Positions 31,410-40,085 of a stretch of 43,658 nt of DNA are shown piece after piece. The first letter of the stretch is position 1. Each line of letters begins with the position of its first letter. Location of the stretch: the NCBI GenBank assembly GCA_937927625.1, contig CALBSD010000074.1, positions 1 to 43,658 of the forward strand, in the 5' to 3' direction. Both the position numbers and the translations under genes were made by a program. This stretch comes from an uncultured Actinomycetes bacterium (GTDB lineage Bacteria; Actinomycetota; Acidimicrobiia; Acidimicrobiales; Ilumatobacteraceae). The notes under the pieces were generated by a model. The model saw only the letters and a program-made list of their open reading frames with translations, did not search any database and was not told the DNA's origin.

Positions 31410-31916
31410 TCAACTCTCGTTCAGAAGCCTCATGGCATACGCATCTGCCTTGAGATACACCTCGCGAGACCGGGTCCATTCCTGGCCTGACTCTGCGTCG
31501 TATTCCGAAGGCATGAATTCATCAGGAAGGGTCACAATTTCGATGCCCGCCTTGGTGGCGGTACGTCGACAACGTTCCACATGATCACGATGACCAAGCA
31601 CTGCTGCACGACCGAGACGAATTCCCACCTCGTCTGCGAGAACAAGTGCTTTGCGCGCCACACCATCGGTACTGAGATAGATGATGGTGCCATCAGGGGC
31701 GTAATTCGGAGTAACCGACACGACGTTCTGAACGCCTGCCGCAATGAGAAGGTCAGCAATCTCCCATTGTGCAAAGACCGGGACGCGATGTTCCTGTGCA
31801 AGTTGCTGCGTGATGTGAGCAAGCTCTTCGTTCACAGGCCCTGGCAACAACGCGCCATCAGGGGTGATGCGATTGCCAAAAGCAAAGACGAGTAAGGAAT
31901 CAAACTCCACAGACAA
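31410..31916 (-). CDS. YdcF/DUF218-like protein, tentative
   Basis: This 168-residue protein is not firmly recognised. LLVFAFGNRI at the start looks like the first strand of a Rossmann-like sheet. The C-terminal half (AAVLGHRDHVERCRRTATKAGIEIVTLP, then TRSREVYLKADAYAMRLL) resembles the H-x-x-R region of YdcF/ElyC/SanA-type (DUF218) proteins. No membrane segment is seen. Start codon choices are TTG at 31916 or GTG at 31910. It follows the geranylgeranyl reductase-like gene by 13 bp. Confidence 0.55.
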   Translation of the reverse strand: MSVEFDSLLVFAFGNRITPDGALLPGPVNEELAHITQQLAQEHRVPVFAQWEIADLLIAAGVQNVVSVTPNYAPDGTIIYLSTDGVARKALVLADEVGIRLGRAAVLGHRDHVERCRRTATKAGIEIVTLPDEFMPSEYDAESGQEWTRSREVYLKADAYAMRLLNES

Positions 31917-31929
31917 AAGTTAATTGTTG

Positions 31930-33144
31930 CTATGCGCGAGCGCGTGTACGACGCAACACCGGGTCTGCAATACGCAACGCAGTATCAGCAACTTTCATCA
32001 CTCGACCTGCAGCACCAGGAGTCTGCGAGTCAATCAGATTGCCCATAACCGACAACGTGATGTCCGCTGCAGCTTGTGTGCCCACAGCAATGCGAAGACC
32101 TGGCTTCAACAACCACGGATGACCGATGAGGAAACTGAATCGACGACCCGTGCGCAAGAACGCATCAAATCGCTCGCCGACTTCTTTGTCGTACGTCTCC
32201 GATGCAGTCACTGGGTCAGCGATGAACTTTTCTGCTGCCAAGATTCCTGACTCAAGTCCGTAGTCAATACCTTCGCCATTCATTGGGTTAACGAAACCAG
32301 CGGCATCGCCGACTGCTACCCAACCTGGACCATGGCGTCGTACGCAGCTCATTGGCAAACGCCACGCACGAGGTTTTTCGATGTACTCACCCAAGGACCA
32401 TGAATCACGCACAAGAGATGCGTATTGGTCGAGCAATGTATTGAGATTCAATTTCTTGAATCCCTTCATTGTGCTGAGCGCGCCAACGCCAATGTTGACG
32501 GTGCCATCTCCTGCAGGGAACATCCAGCCATAACCAGGCACTGCTGTGCCGTGTTCATCGCTCAGGCTGAGACACGCTTCTAAGTGGCGCTCTGCATGTC
32601 GCGGAGTTGGCGCATATGCACGAATTGCCAAACCAAAAGTTTCATTCGGATCACGAACAGCGCCAAGCATCTTTGCAGCCATGCCTTGTGCACCCGCAGC
32701 AAGGATGGTGAATGGGGCGCGGTATTGCTCTGCACCCACACTGACGCCAATAACGCGATCACCTTCGAGAACAGGAAGTGCTTCACATTCGAAGCGAACA
32801 TCAACGCCACTTGCAATGGCGACATCAAGCAGATGATTATCGAATCGATGGCGTGGCCATACAGCACCGTGATTGGGGAACTTCGCCGTGGTGGGCCAAG
32901 CGAGTTCACGTTCTTTCTTTCCTGCAATCATTCGCAGGCCATCAATGCGATGCGCAACCGAATGATCGATACGCAAATCATTCAACGCAGCAATCGCGCG
33001 AGGCGTTAAACCATCGCCACACACCTTGTCGCGACCATACGGACCCTTTTCAAAAAGAATCACTTTCAAACCGGCACGCGCGGCTGTAATTCCCGCCGCT
33101 GTACCAGCTGGTCCACCGCCAATAATGAGAATGTCGGACTGCAT
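31930..33144 (-). CDS. Geranylgeranyl reductase family FAD oxidoreductase (menaquinone reductase MenJ-like)
   Basis: This 404-residue FAD enzyme has the N-terminal dinucleotide loop IIGGGPAGTAAGITAARAGL with a Glu-terminated second strand (FEKG). KVCGDGLTPRA is the family hallmark, PGYGWMFPAGDGTVNIGVG lies in the substrate domain, and GDAAGFVNPMNGEGIDYGLESG is the second FAD motif. The family saturates isoprenoid chains; actinobacterial members reduce one double bond of menaquinone. It is the first gene of the minus-strand operon and divergent from the CoA-transferase gene. Confidence 0.88.
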   Translation of the reverse strand: MQSDILIIGGGPAGTAAGITAARAGLKVILFEKGPYGRDKVCGDGLTPRAIAALNDLRIDHSVAHRIDGLRMIAGKKERELAWPTTAKFPNHGAVWPRHRFDNHLLDVAIASGVDVRFECEALPVLEGDRVIGVSVGAEQYRAPFTILAAGAQGMAAKMLGAVRDPNETFGLAIRAYAPTPRHAERHLEACLSLSDEHGTAVPGYGWMFPAGDGTVNIGVGALSTMKGFKKLNLNTLLDQYASLVRDSWSLGEYIEKPRAWRLPMSCVRRHGPGWVAVGDAAGFVNPMNGEGIDYGLESGILAAEKFIADPVTASETYDKEVGERFDAFLRTGRRFSFLIGHPWLLKPGLRIAVGTQAAADITLSVMGNLIDSQTPGAAGRVMKVADTALRIADPVLRRTRARA

Positions 33145-33187
33145 CGCCCTTGAGCCTGCCAGACAGCACCCTGAACCACTACATGCG

Positions 33188-33193
33188 TACCAT
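33188..33193 (+). promoter_or_regulatory. Possible -10 box of the CoA-transferase gene
   Basis: TACCAT, 7 nt before the ATG at 33201. If real, it would make the start 33201, as other leaderless genes in the window do, in place of the upstream ATG codons or TTG. Confidence 0.35.
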
Positions 33194-33200
33194 GGGTCAC

Positions 33201-34496
33201 ATGGCTTCTATGGATCTCGCCGATGCAGTGGCTCTCCTTCGTCCCTTCGACACCATGGCAGTGCCGCTAGGACCAGGAGTCCCTGGTGGCTTCATGCATG
33301 CACTCGGTGAGCGCACCGACTTTGAGAATCTTCAGATTTTTGGCGCTCTCATGCCCGACCTCTACGCGGTTCTTACCCAAAAGGGTGTCCATTACCGCAG
33401 CGGCTTCTTTGGCCCCGCTGAGCGCTTCCTGAGGGACTCAGGCGCCTCTATTGACTATGTGCCCGCCGACTTTCGTCGCTTTGAACCAGTTCTTGAATGG
33501 CTGAAGCCCCGGGTCGTTGCGACAGCCGGTTCTCCCCCCGTGGATGGCTGGGTCAGCCTCTCGGTTCATGCTGGCGCAAGCGTTGATGAAATCAATCGGG
33601 TGATTGCCGACCCCGACCGCATTCTCATTGTTGAAGTCAGTGAGAAATTCCCCCGCACGTTCGGCGTGATGCCTGAATACCCGCATCGCATTCATGTCGA
33701 TCAGATTGATGCACTCGTCACAACGGACCGCGAACCGCTGAATCTTGCAGATGCTCCTCCAACGGAGGCAGAACTCACAATTGCTCAGCATGCACTCTCG
33801 TTCATTCGCTCTGGTTGCACATTGCAGACCGGCATCGGCGGCATCCCCAATCAGATTGCAATGTTCCTCGCAGATGGTGAACTTGGAGATTTCGGAATTC
33901 ATTCCGAAATGTTCACGACCGGCTTAATGCGCCTTCATCAAGCAGGCAAAGTCACCAACAACAAGGGCAACGAGTTTGATGGCTTCTCCCCCACCACTTT
34001 CGCAGCGGGAATTCCTGAGCTCTATGAATGGCTACACGAAAACGATTCCGTGCGATTCCTCCCCGTCAAAGTGGTGAATTCGCCTGAGCGCATCGCAACA
34101 AATCGCGACATGGTTTCAATCAATGGTGCGATTGCAGTTGACCTCTCTGGTCAAGTCATGGCCGACACCATTAATGGCAAACAATTCAGTGGCGTTGGTG
34201 GACATGAAGATTTTGTTGCTGGCCCCGGTCTCAATTTGTCGGGACGCAGTTTGATCTGTCTTCCATCGACAAGTGTCGTCAACGGTGAACTAACAAGTCG
34301 CATATTGCCGCAGTTCCCTGCAGGCAGCGTGGTGAGCACACCACGACATCAACTCGACGTGATCATCACTGAATACGGAGTTGCCGAACTTGAAGGTCGT
34401 TCTATTCGCGAACGATCACGCGCATTGGCGATGATCGGACATCCACAATTCAGGGATGAGTTGCTGGCGAATGCGGAGCAGTGGCCGAAGGATTAA
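33201..34496 (+). CDS. Acetyl-CoA hydrolase/transferase (4-hydroxybutyrate CoA-transferase-like)
   Basis: This class I CoA-transferase of about 431 residues swaps CoA between carboxylic acids or hydrolyses acyl-CoA. GIGGIPNQIAMFLADGELGDFGIHSEMF is the conserved active region with the glutamate (HSE) that forms the glutamyl-CoA thioester. Further family blocks are GVGGHEDFVAGPGLNLSGRSL, STPRHQLDVIITEYGVAEL and the C-terminal FRDELLANAE. Start candidates are TTG at 33150 and ATG at 33183, 33192, 33201 or 33210; I favour 33201. The 3' end overlaps the convergent PAP2 gene by 47 bp. Confidence 0.85.
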   Translation: MASMDLADAVALLRPFDTMAVPLGPGVPGGFMHALGERTDFENLQIFGALMPDLYAVLTQKGVHYRSGFFGPAERFLRDSGASIDYVPADFRRFEPVLEWLKPRVVATAGSPPVDGWVSLSVHAGASVDEINRVIADPDRILIVEVSEKFPRTFGVMPEYPHRIHVDQIDALVTTDREPLNLADAPPTEAELTIAQHALSFIRSGCTLQTGIGGIPNQIAMFLADGELGDFGIHSEMFTTGLMRLHQAGKVTNNKGNEFDGFSPTTFAAGIPELYEWLHENDSVRFLPVKVVNSPERIATNRDMVSINGAIAVDLSGQVMADTINGKQFSGVGGHEDFVAGPGLNLSGRSLICLPSTSVVNGELTSRILPQFPAGSVVSTPRHQLDVIITEYGVAELEGRSIRERSRALAMIGHPQFRDELLANAEQWPKD

Positions 34497-35163
34497 GCCC
34501 CATAGCGCTCAACAGCGCAATCACGGTAACGAGCGCGATCACTCCGTAGGCAGTGCCTGCCGCAAGGTCTGTAGGCCAATGCGTGCGAATCAGCCACGAC
34601 GAGATACTCACTGTGATTGATGCGGCAGTAACTAAGCCCCATGCAACTTTTCTCATTGCAGTTCCAGCTTTGGTGAAATACCACGCCATGTAACCAAGTA
34701 ACGCCACGACATTTGTGGCGTGACCGGACGGAAACGCCAATTCTCCGGTTCGAAGAGCACCCATTCGTGGCCATGACTGCCATGGGAACTCTCGCCCCAT
34801 TGACATCTTCATGGAACCAGCAAGACCTGTTTCAAATAACAAAACAATGATGAACCCGGCAATCGGTGCCCACGTGCGACGACGCCATGAGACCCACGCA
34901 AGAATTGGTAAGCAGATTGAAATCACTGTTCCGCGCAAACCGAAAATCGCAGTGATTTCAAAGAACTTTTTGTTGTGCACCAAGCGTCGAGCGGAACGAA
35001 TCGAATACCAATCAAACCATTCGAGCCACGAGCGGCCGTCAGATTGTGGCCGAACATAAATTTCATGAACAAAACCATGTTGCATGAAAACGAATTGAGT
35101 GAGCAACGCAATGATGACCGTCATCGCAGCCACAGTTGTTATCAATCGGCGTGCGGACATCAT
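34450..35163 (-). CDS. PAP2-family membrane phosphatase
   Basis: This 237-residue integral membrane protein has about six hydrophobic segments. The three acid-phosphatase motifs are present: KMSMGREFPW (K-x6-RP-like, with Arg but Glu-Phe before Pro), PSGHA and IRTHWPTDLAAG (R-x5-H-x3-D). The family dephosphorylates lipid phosphates such as phosphatidic acid, undecaprenyl pyrophosphate or phosphatidylglycerol phosphate. A long periplasmic segment (about 32-60) separates the first helices. The first two codons are both ATG, so the start is ambiguous by one residue. Confidence 0.83.
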   Translation of the reverse strand: MMSARRLITTVAAMTVIIALLTQFVFMQHGFVHEIYVRPQSDGRSWLEWFDWYSIRSARRLVHNKKFFEITAIFGLRGTVISICLPILAWVSWRRRTWAPIAGFIIVLLFETGLAGSMKMSMGREFPWQSWPRMGALRTGELAFPSGHATNVVALLGYMAWYFTKAGTAMRKVAWGLVTAASITVSISSWLIRTHWPTDLAAGTAYGVIALVTVIALLSAMGLNPSATAPHSPATHP

Positions 35164-35216
35164 CGCTTCTATTTTGCCTTGTCGGGGGTCTGTTCAAGCG
35201 TCATCTCAATTCGCAC

Positions 35217-35222
35217 TATGGT
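35217..35222 (+). promoter_or_regulatory. -10 box of the glyoxalase-fold gene
   Basis: TATGGT, 7 nt before the ATG at 35230. It decides the start at 35230 and makes the ATG at 35218 part of the promoter. Confidence 0.5.
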
Positions 35223-35229
35223 GAAATGC

Positions 35230-35634
35230 ATGACGAAAGCTCAGGTAACCAAAGACTCCATCGACCTCGGAATTGTGGTCTGCAACATCGACAATTCTCT
35301 GGCGTTCTATCGCGACCTTCTGGGATTCGAACTGCAGGGCACCATGCCAATGCCAGGTGGCGGAATGATGCATCGCCTTCTCTGTGGCACCACCACCATC
35401 AAGTTGGTGAGCACTGACCCATCTCCATCGCATCCCGTGGGCGGCCCCATTACTGCGGCATGTGGTTATCGCTACTTCACCATCTCGGTCGGCAATCTTG
35501 AAGAAGTGACGCAATCGTGTGTGGACGCTGGACACAAAGTGCAAGTACCCCCGACATCAATTCGCCCTGGCATCACCATTTCCATCGTTGAAGATCCCGA
35601 TGGCAACTTGGTGGAATTCCTTCAGATTGGTTAA
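35230..35634 (+). CDS. VOC (glyoxalase/bleomycin-resistance) family protein
   Basis: This 134-residue single VOC-superfamily protein has two beta-alpha-beta-beta-beta modules: DLGIVVCNIDNSLAFYRDLLGFEL in the first and YFTISVGNLEEV...EDPDGNLVEFLQIG in the second. The conserved metal-ligand positions include His in the first module (MMHRLLCG region) and Glu near the end (LVEFLQ). Members include glyoxalase I, extradiol dioxygenases and epimerases; the specific reaction is unknown. It sits between PAP2 and the ole cluster, on the opposite strand to both. Confidence 0.82.
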   Translation: MTKAQVTKDSIDLGIVVCNIDNSLAFYRDLLGFELQGTMPMPGGGMMHRLLCGTTTIKLVSTDPSPSHPVGGPITAACGYRYFTISVGNLEEVTQSCVDAGHKVQVPPTSIRPGITISIVEDPDGNLVEFLQIG

Positions 35635-35649
35635 TTGATCAACTGCGGC

Positions 35650-36624
35650 TTACGAAGGTGAAGAAAAAGACACAGTGAGTTTTTCAAAGCCTTCATCAAG
35701 GCTGATTCGTGGCGACCATTCCAAGAGCTCACGAGTTTCCGAAATATCAAACCAGTGTGAGATTCCTAATTGATATGCCGTGAACTTTGTGAGCGGTGGC
35801 TCGGCAAACGGCTTCAACTTGAAGAGACCTTCAATTGCTGCACCAAGACGTACCGCCGCACGCAAACTGATGGTTCGTGGTGCGCACGGCACTTTGGCTG
35901 CTGCACAAATTGATTCCACTAACGAGGCGACCGTACGTGGTTCACCGTTGCTCACCACAAGAGCTTTTCCTCTGAGGTTCTCTTGCACGCCAATTCGTTC
36001 TGCTGCCGCAACCAAAGCATCAGCAACGTTGTCGATGTATGTCGTGTCCACAATCGCTTCACCGCGATTCACAAGAGTCAGTCGGCGTTGCAGTGCACGC
36101 TCCACAATGCGGCCAACAAGTTGCGTGTCACCTGGGCCCCACACCAAATGAGGACGCAGCGCCACTGTTGCAATGCGGGTTTCATTTGTAACGGCACGTT
36201 CTGCAATCGATTTTGTTTTTGAATAGTGCCCCAACACATCATCAATCGCCGGTGGAGATACTTCTCCGTTGACAGGCGTGCGGCTGTACGACACGGACGG
36301 TGATGACACATACACGACCCCGCGGCAGCCTGCAGCAACAGCGGCGTCAACAATGTTCTGTGTGCCCGTCACGTTGATGTCATGGAACTCGCTGTATCGA
36401 CCAATCAGTCCAACCTTTGCTGCTGCATGAATCACCACGTCACAACCAGCGATGGCTTTGTTCACTATTGCGCAGTCACGAATATCTCCGCGAAACACGG
36501 GAACATCGAGATCAGACTCGCCACGCTGAAGCACTTGTACTTCATAACCACGACGCAGGAGTTCTTGCACGGTGATGCGACCAATCATTGATGTCGCACC
36601 AGTAACAAGAACCTTCATCATCAT
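35650..36624 (-). CDS. oleD: OleD, 2-alkyl-3-oxoalkanoate reductase
   Basis: This 324-residue extended short-chain dehydrogenase has the NAD(P) loop VTGATSMIG (about 8-15) and the catalytic Tyr134-x3-Lys138 (HYSKTKS). It has the 3-beta-HSD-like architecture of OleD, which reduces the 2-alkyl-3-ketoacid made by OleA to the 2-alkyl-3-hydroxyacid with NADPH. The identity rests mainly on context, since it is the last gene after oleA and oleBC. The ATG at 36624 overlaps the oleBC stop by 4 nt (ATGA). Confidence 0.85.
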   Translation of the reverse strand: MMMKVLVTGATSMIGRITVQELLRRGYEVQVLQRGESDLDVPVFRGDIRDCAIVNKAIAGCDVVIHAAAKVGLIGRYSEFHDINVTGTQNIVDAAVAAGCRGVVYVSSPSVSYSRTPVNGEVSPPAIDDVLGHYSKTKSIAERAVTNETRIATVALRPHLVWGPGDTQLVGRIVERALQRRLTLVNRGEAIVDTTYIDNVADALVAAAERIGVQENLRGKALVVSNGEPRTVASLVESICAAAKVPCAPRTISLRAAVRLGAAIEGLFKLKPFAEPPLTKFTAYQLGISHWFDISETRELLEWSPRISLDEGFEKLTVSFSSPS

Positions 36625-39035
36625 CTCAGTTGTTCAGCGGCCCATACGCCAAGCGCGGTGCGATCAATTTTGGAGTTATGTCGGCGATCGACGGGAAGTT
36701 TCTTCTTAAACAACACGGCAACGACCTCTGGCACAACCTGTCGAACCTTGTCCTCAATCGCCGGATCAGCCGCTCCGTCTGTCTCGCCATCGCTCAATAC
36801 GACAACGACTGCAGAACTATTGCCTGCCGGAACCGCTACTGCTGCTGCGGTGATTCCTGGCATGAGATTCTCCACACCTTGCTCCATCGGCACCGGGGTC
36901 AATTTCGTTTCGCCGACGGTGATGACGTGAGCAATACGGCCTTCAATAAAGAGACCGTTATCAATGTGGCCCACATCGCCCGTGCGATGCCACTCTTTCC
37001 CGTTGAATTGGAGACGCGCATCACGATTTCGCGCCCAATGTTGGTCGTATCCGGCAGACAACCACGGACCATTCACGAACACTTCGCCCGTGCTGTCGTC
37101 AGCCAATGGTTGCACTTCAGCACCACCAACAAAACCTATCGGAAGAATCATGACTTCCACTCCGCGTAATGGATTTCCGACAGGAACACCGCGAGTCGAA
37201 ACAGATGCAGGGCGAACGCCATCACTCACAATCAGCATCTCTGTCATTCCGTATGGGCTCACCAAACGAGCGGTCGGAAATGACTTCGCAACATCGTGCA
37301 GCAATACATCACTCACAGGTGCTCCTGCAGACATCACACAACGCACTGATGGGAAAGTTGCTCCGTCTTTGATCACATTGCGTAAGGGCGCTGGAGCAGC
37401 AAACAGGATCGTGCCATTCACGCCTTCTAACGCATGACGCAAATTCTGAGATGACAACTTTGCAGGTGCAACGACATTGATCTTGGGAAGCGCGACTGCA
37501 ACACCCCACGCAGGTCCGTACAACGCAAACGGAATGTACGCAGCAGCAATGCCATCAGCATCAGTTATCGAGAACTCTTGCTGAATTGACTGAGCCAAGG
37601 ATCGCAATTGACCGTGTGTGTACACGACACCTTTGGCTGGTCCGGTGGCACCTGAGGTGTACAGCACTGCTGCTTCATTTGCATCAGTCACCAATGGCTC
37701 TGCTTCCCGGACACGGCCACGTGGCTGTGTCATCTCATTAAGATCAAGACGTTGCGCACGATGCGCAATGTGAAGGCCGCGCGCTGCGACTCGTGTGGCG
37801 CGCACCGTCAGGACAAACTGTGGCCTGCTCTCACGCAATGCGCGTCGCATGTTGGCAATTCCCAAACCTGGGTCGGCCACAACAGGAATGATTCCTTCAG
37901 ACCAACATGCATAAATGAACGCGATTGTTCGTGCAGTAAACGGCGCAAGGATTGCAACACGATCCCCGAATGAAACACCCTCATGCAGCAAGTTCGCACG
38001 GCAGTGGTTCACCATTGATTGCAGGTCTGTCCAAGAAGTGGTGTGTTCGTCTTTGGCATCAAAGACAGCTACTGCAGTGGGCGTTTCCTGTGCGCGTCGG
38101 CGCATCGCTTCATTCAGATCAGGTGCACCGACTGCCGCACCACCCGTTGAAGGAGCCACAGCGCTATTCAGCCATTCGTGCACCAATCGCGCTGCATCAG
38201 GATGCTCTGGTGACAGATGACCAATGTCCAAGGTGATTGTTTGCGCATGTGGAAAAGTCTGCTGCATGTCGGCGAGGACACCTGTGTGAAATACAAAATC
38301 TCGTGTGCCCCACATCAACAACGTGGGCACCTTGAGGCCATAGGCGCATGCGGCCAATTCATTGAGCACCGGCGCACTGACATGAGAACTAGACGTTGGA
38401 ATGTCTGCAACAAAATCAGCAATCGCACGACGACGAGTTGCGTTGTTATACGGCGCGTAATAGGCAGCGCGAACGTCATGAGGAATTCCACCTGTGGGCA
38501 AGACAGCACCAACAACAAAAGCTTTTGTGTTTGCACAGATTGCATTGCGCAATACTGGCGTGTTGGAAACACGAATTAATCCAGGAACACCAGTGACTGG
38601 AATCTGCGTGCCCGTATTGAACAACACCAATTTCTCTACTCGGTCTGCATGTTGCGTTGCCCATCCCAAAGAGACAGGACCGCCCCAGTCGTGCGCAATC
38701 AAAGTGACTTTCTCCGTCACTCCCGCAGCATGAATCAATGCATCAAGGTCTTCGATACGAGTTGCAAGAGTGCGTGATCCGCGAGGACGACTGGAAAAAC
38801 CCATCCCCAATTGATCAATTGCGATGATTCGCCACTCGGACCCGAGTTCCTTCACCAGGTGGCGCCACATATACGACCAGGTGGGATTGCCGTGGACACA
38901 CACGATGGTTCCGCGTGGAGATGCAGGTGACGATTCAAGGACTGAGAACGTCTCTGTCACCCCGTTGCGTTCAACGTCGTATGTGCGCACCCATGACGGG
39001 TCGATGCCCGGCAACTGCCGAACGTTTTTCACCAT
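36621..39035 (-). CDS. oleBC: OleBC fusion: beta-lactone decarboxylase plus beta-lactone synthetase
   Basis: This 804-residue two-domain protein joins an alpha/beta hydrolase (about 1-290) to an AMP-forming ligase-like domain (about 305-804). In the OleB part, HDWGG gives the nucleophile Asp116 (haloalkane-dehalogenase fold) and His273 is the likely base (DIGHLSPEHPD). In the OleC part, VLYTSGATGPAKGVVYTH (459-470) is the ATP loop, YGMTEM the adenylate motif, and HNSKIDRTAL near the end carries the late lysine. OleC makes a beta-lactone from the hydroxyacid; OleB decarboxylates it to a cis-alkene. Fusions of this kind are known in actinobacteria such as Micrococcus. It overlaps oleA by 7 bp and oleD by 4 nt. 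Confidence 0.92.
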   Translation of the reverse strand: MVKNVRQLPGIDPSWVRTYDVERNGVTETFSVLESSPASPRGTIVCVHGNPTWSYMWRHLVKELGSEWRIIAIDQLGMGFSSRPRGSRTLATRIEDLDALIHAAGVTEKVTLIAHDWGGPVSLGWATQHADRVEKLVLFNTGTQIPVTGVPGLIRVSNTPVLRNAICANTKAFVVGAVLPTGGIPHDVRAAYYAPYNNATRRRAIADFVADIPTSSSHVSAPVLNELAACAYGLKVPTLLMWGTRDFVFHTGVLADMQQTFPHAQTITLDIGHLSPEHPDAARLVHEWLNSAVAPSTGGAAVGAPDLNEAMRRRAQETPTAVAVFDAKDEHTTSWTDLQSMVNHCRANLLHEGVSFGDRVAILAPFTARTIAFIYACWSEGIIPVVADPGLGIANMRRALRESRPQFVLTVRATRVAARGLHIAHRAQRLDLNEMTQPRGRVREAEPLVTDANEAAVLYTSGATGPAKGVVYTHGQLRSLAQSIQQEFSITDADGIAAAYIPFALYGPAWGVAVALPKINVVAPAKLSSQNLRHALEGVNGTILFAAPAPLRNVIKDGATFPSVRCVMSAGAPVSDVLLHDVAKSFPTARLVSPYGMTEMLIVSDGVRPASVSTRGVPVGNPLRGVEVMILPIGFVGGAEVQPLADDSTGEVFVNGPWLSAGYDQHWARNRDARLQFNGKEWHRTGDVGHIDNGLFIEGRIAHVITVGETKLTPVPMEQGVENLMPGITAAAVAVPAGNSSAVVVVLSDGETDGAADPAIEDKVRQVVPEVVAVLFKKKLPVDRRHNSKIDRTALGVWAAEQLR

Positions 39036-40045
39036 TGCAGTTCAACAAAGCTGACGTTGAGACCAGAGCCGATGCCCATGCACAGGATGTTGTCGCCCTC
39101 TTTGAACAGATGCTGATTATTTGCCATGGTGAGAGGAATCGCTGCTGGTCCGACATTGCCGAGTGTCGGGAAAGACACAGGAACTTTTGCAATATTAAGT
39201 CCAAGTTGCGCACACACTCCATCAGTGTGCACCTTGCTCACTTGATGCAAGACATACCAATCAACGTCATTCACCCAGCGTTCATGCTGTTCTGCTTCGG
39301 TGAAGCAATCATTCGCTAATGCGATTCCGTTTTCCAGCAGCCCGCGAGTATCAGTCGTCATACGCTCGAGCGTTCCGATGCACAAGTCGTGATGTTCCGT
39401 TGCCGCACGGGAGACTCCGCCGACGATGCGATGTCCACCTTGATCTGCAGGCCCGAGAACAGCAGCAACAGCACCCGAGCCAAGAGTGAGCGATGCGAAC
39501 TCGGCGAAAATATCTTCAGCGGTCGTGCCAGGCATCTGCAAACGACGAATGGTTTCTTCTTGCGTGTAACGGCTGCCTTCACCATCGACGATAAGCACAT
39601 AGCGCACCTGACCGGAGTCAATGAGTTGCGATGCGATCCAGATGGCGTTGATGAATCCAAGGCACGCATTTGCCAAGTCGAAATTCATGGCCGAAGAGGA
39701 AAGTCCAAGTTGATGATGCACTGATGAAGCCATTGATGGCTCAAGGTGGTGCTTGCACACCGAGGTGCTGATGAGGACATCGATGTCAGATGCCTGCACA
39801 TTGGCGTTCTTCAGAGCTTCGCGACCGGCTTCAGCGGCCACTTGATCAAACGTGGTGCCTTCTGGCCACCAACGACGGCTCTTGATACCTGCGACGTGCT
39901 CGAGGAGCCCTGGACGCACACCACATGCGGCATATGTTTCGGCCAATTGCTCGTCAATCCAGGCGGAGGTCACCTCTAAGGGGGCGTCAACGCTCCCCAA
40001 TGCCACGAGTGCTGTGTTTTTTGCCGTAAACACAGCGTTTGCCAT
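39029..40045 (-). CDS. oleA: OleA, thiolase-fold acyl-CoA condensing enzyme
   Basis: This 338-residue enzyme of the FabH-like thiolase superfamily condenses two long-chain acyl-CoAs head-to-head to a 2-alkyl-3-ketoacid. The active-site Cys128 is in DLANACLGF, and Glu102 in KHHLEPS matches the OleA-specific glutamate that deprotonates the donor. His267 (YVLHQVSKVH) and Asn297 (FPTLGNVGP) complete the site. The LEP glutamate plus the oleBC and oleD neighbours distinguish it from FabH. AAGGAG (40056-40051 on the minus strand) lies 5 nt before the ATG. It is the first gene of the ole operon. Confidence 0.93.
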   Translation of the reverse strand: MANAVFTAKNTALVALGSVDAPLEVTSAWIDEQLAETYAACGVRPGLLEHVAGIKSRRWWPEGTTFDQVAAEAGREALKNANVQASDIDVLISTSVCKHHLEPSMASSVHHQLGLSSSAMNFDLANACLGFINAIWIASQLIDSGQVRYVLIVDGEGSRYTQEETIRRLQMPGTTAEDIFAEFASLTLGSGAVAAVLGPADQGGHRIVGGVSRAATEHHDLCIGTLERMTTDTRGLLENGIALANDCFTEAEQHERWVNDVDWYVLHQVSKVHTDGVCAQLGLNIAKVPVSFPTLGNVGPAAIPLTMANNQHLFKEGDNILCMGIGSGLNVSFVELQW

Positions 40046-40050
40046 GACAA

Positions 40051-40069
40051 CTCCTTTTCCTTCAGCCTA
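40051..40069 (-). promoter_or_regulatory. Promoter and ribosome binding site of the ole operon
   Basis: Reverse strand TAGGCT (40069-40064) is a -10 box about 7 nt before a start site near 40057. AAGGAG follows at 40056-40051, 5 nt before the oleA ATG. This is one of the few clearly led genes in the window. Confidence 0.5.
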
Positions 40070-40085
40070 ATGCGAGACTGCATGA

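Noticed and set aside
36621..39035. Haloalkane dehalogenase or luciferin-type ligase as separate genes joined by a frame error
   Set aside because: The frame is continuous with a natural linker, and OleBC fusions are known.
39029..40045. FabH (fatty acid initiation)
   Set aside because: The OleA-specific glutamate in LEPS and the ole gene neighbours point to OleA.
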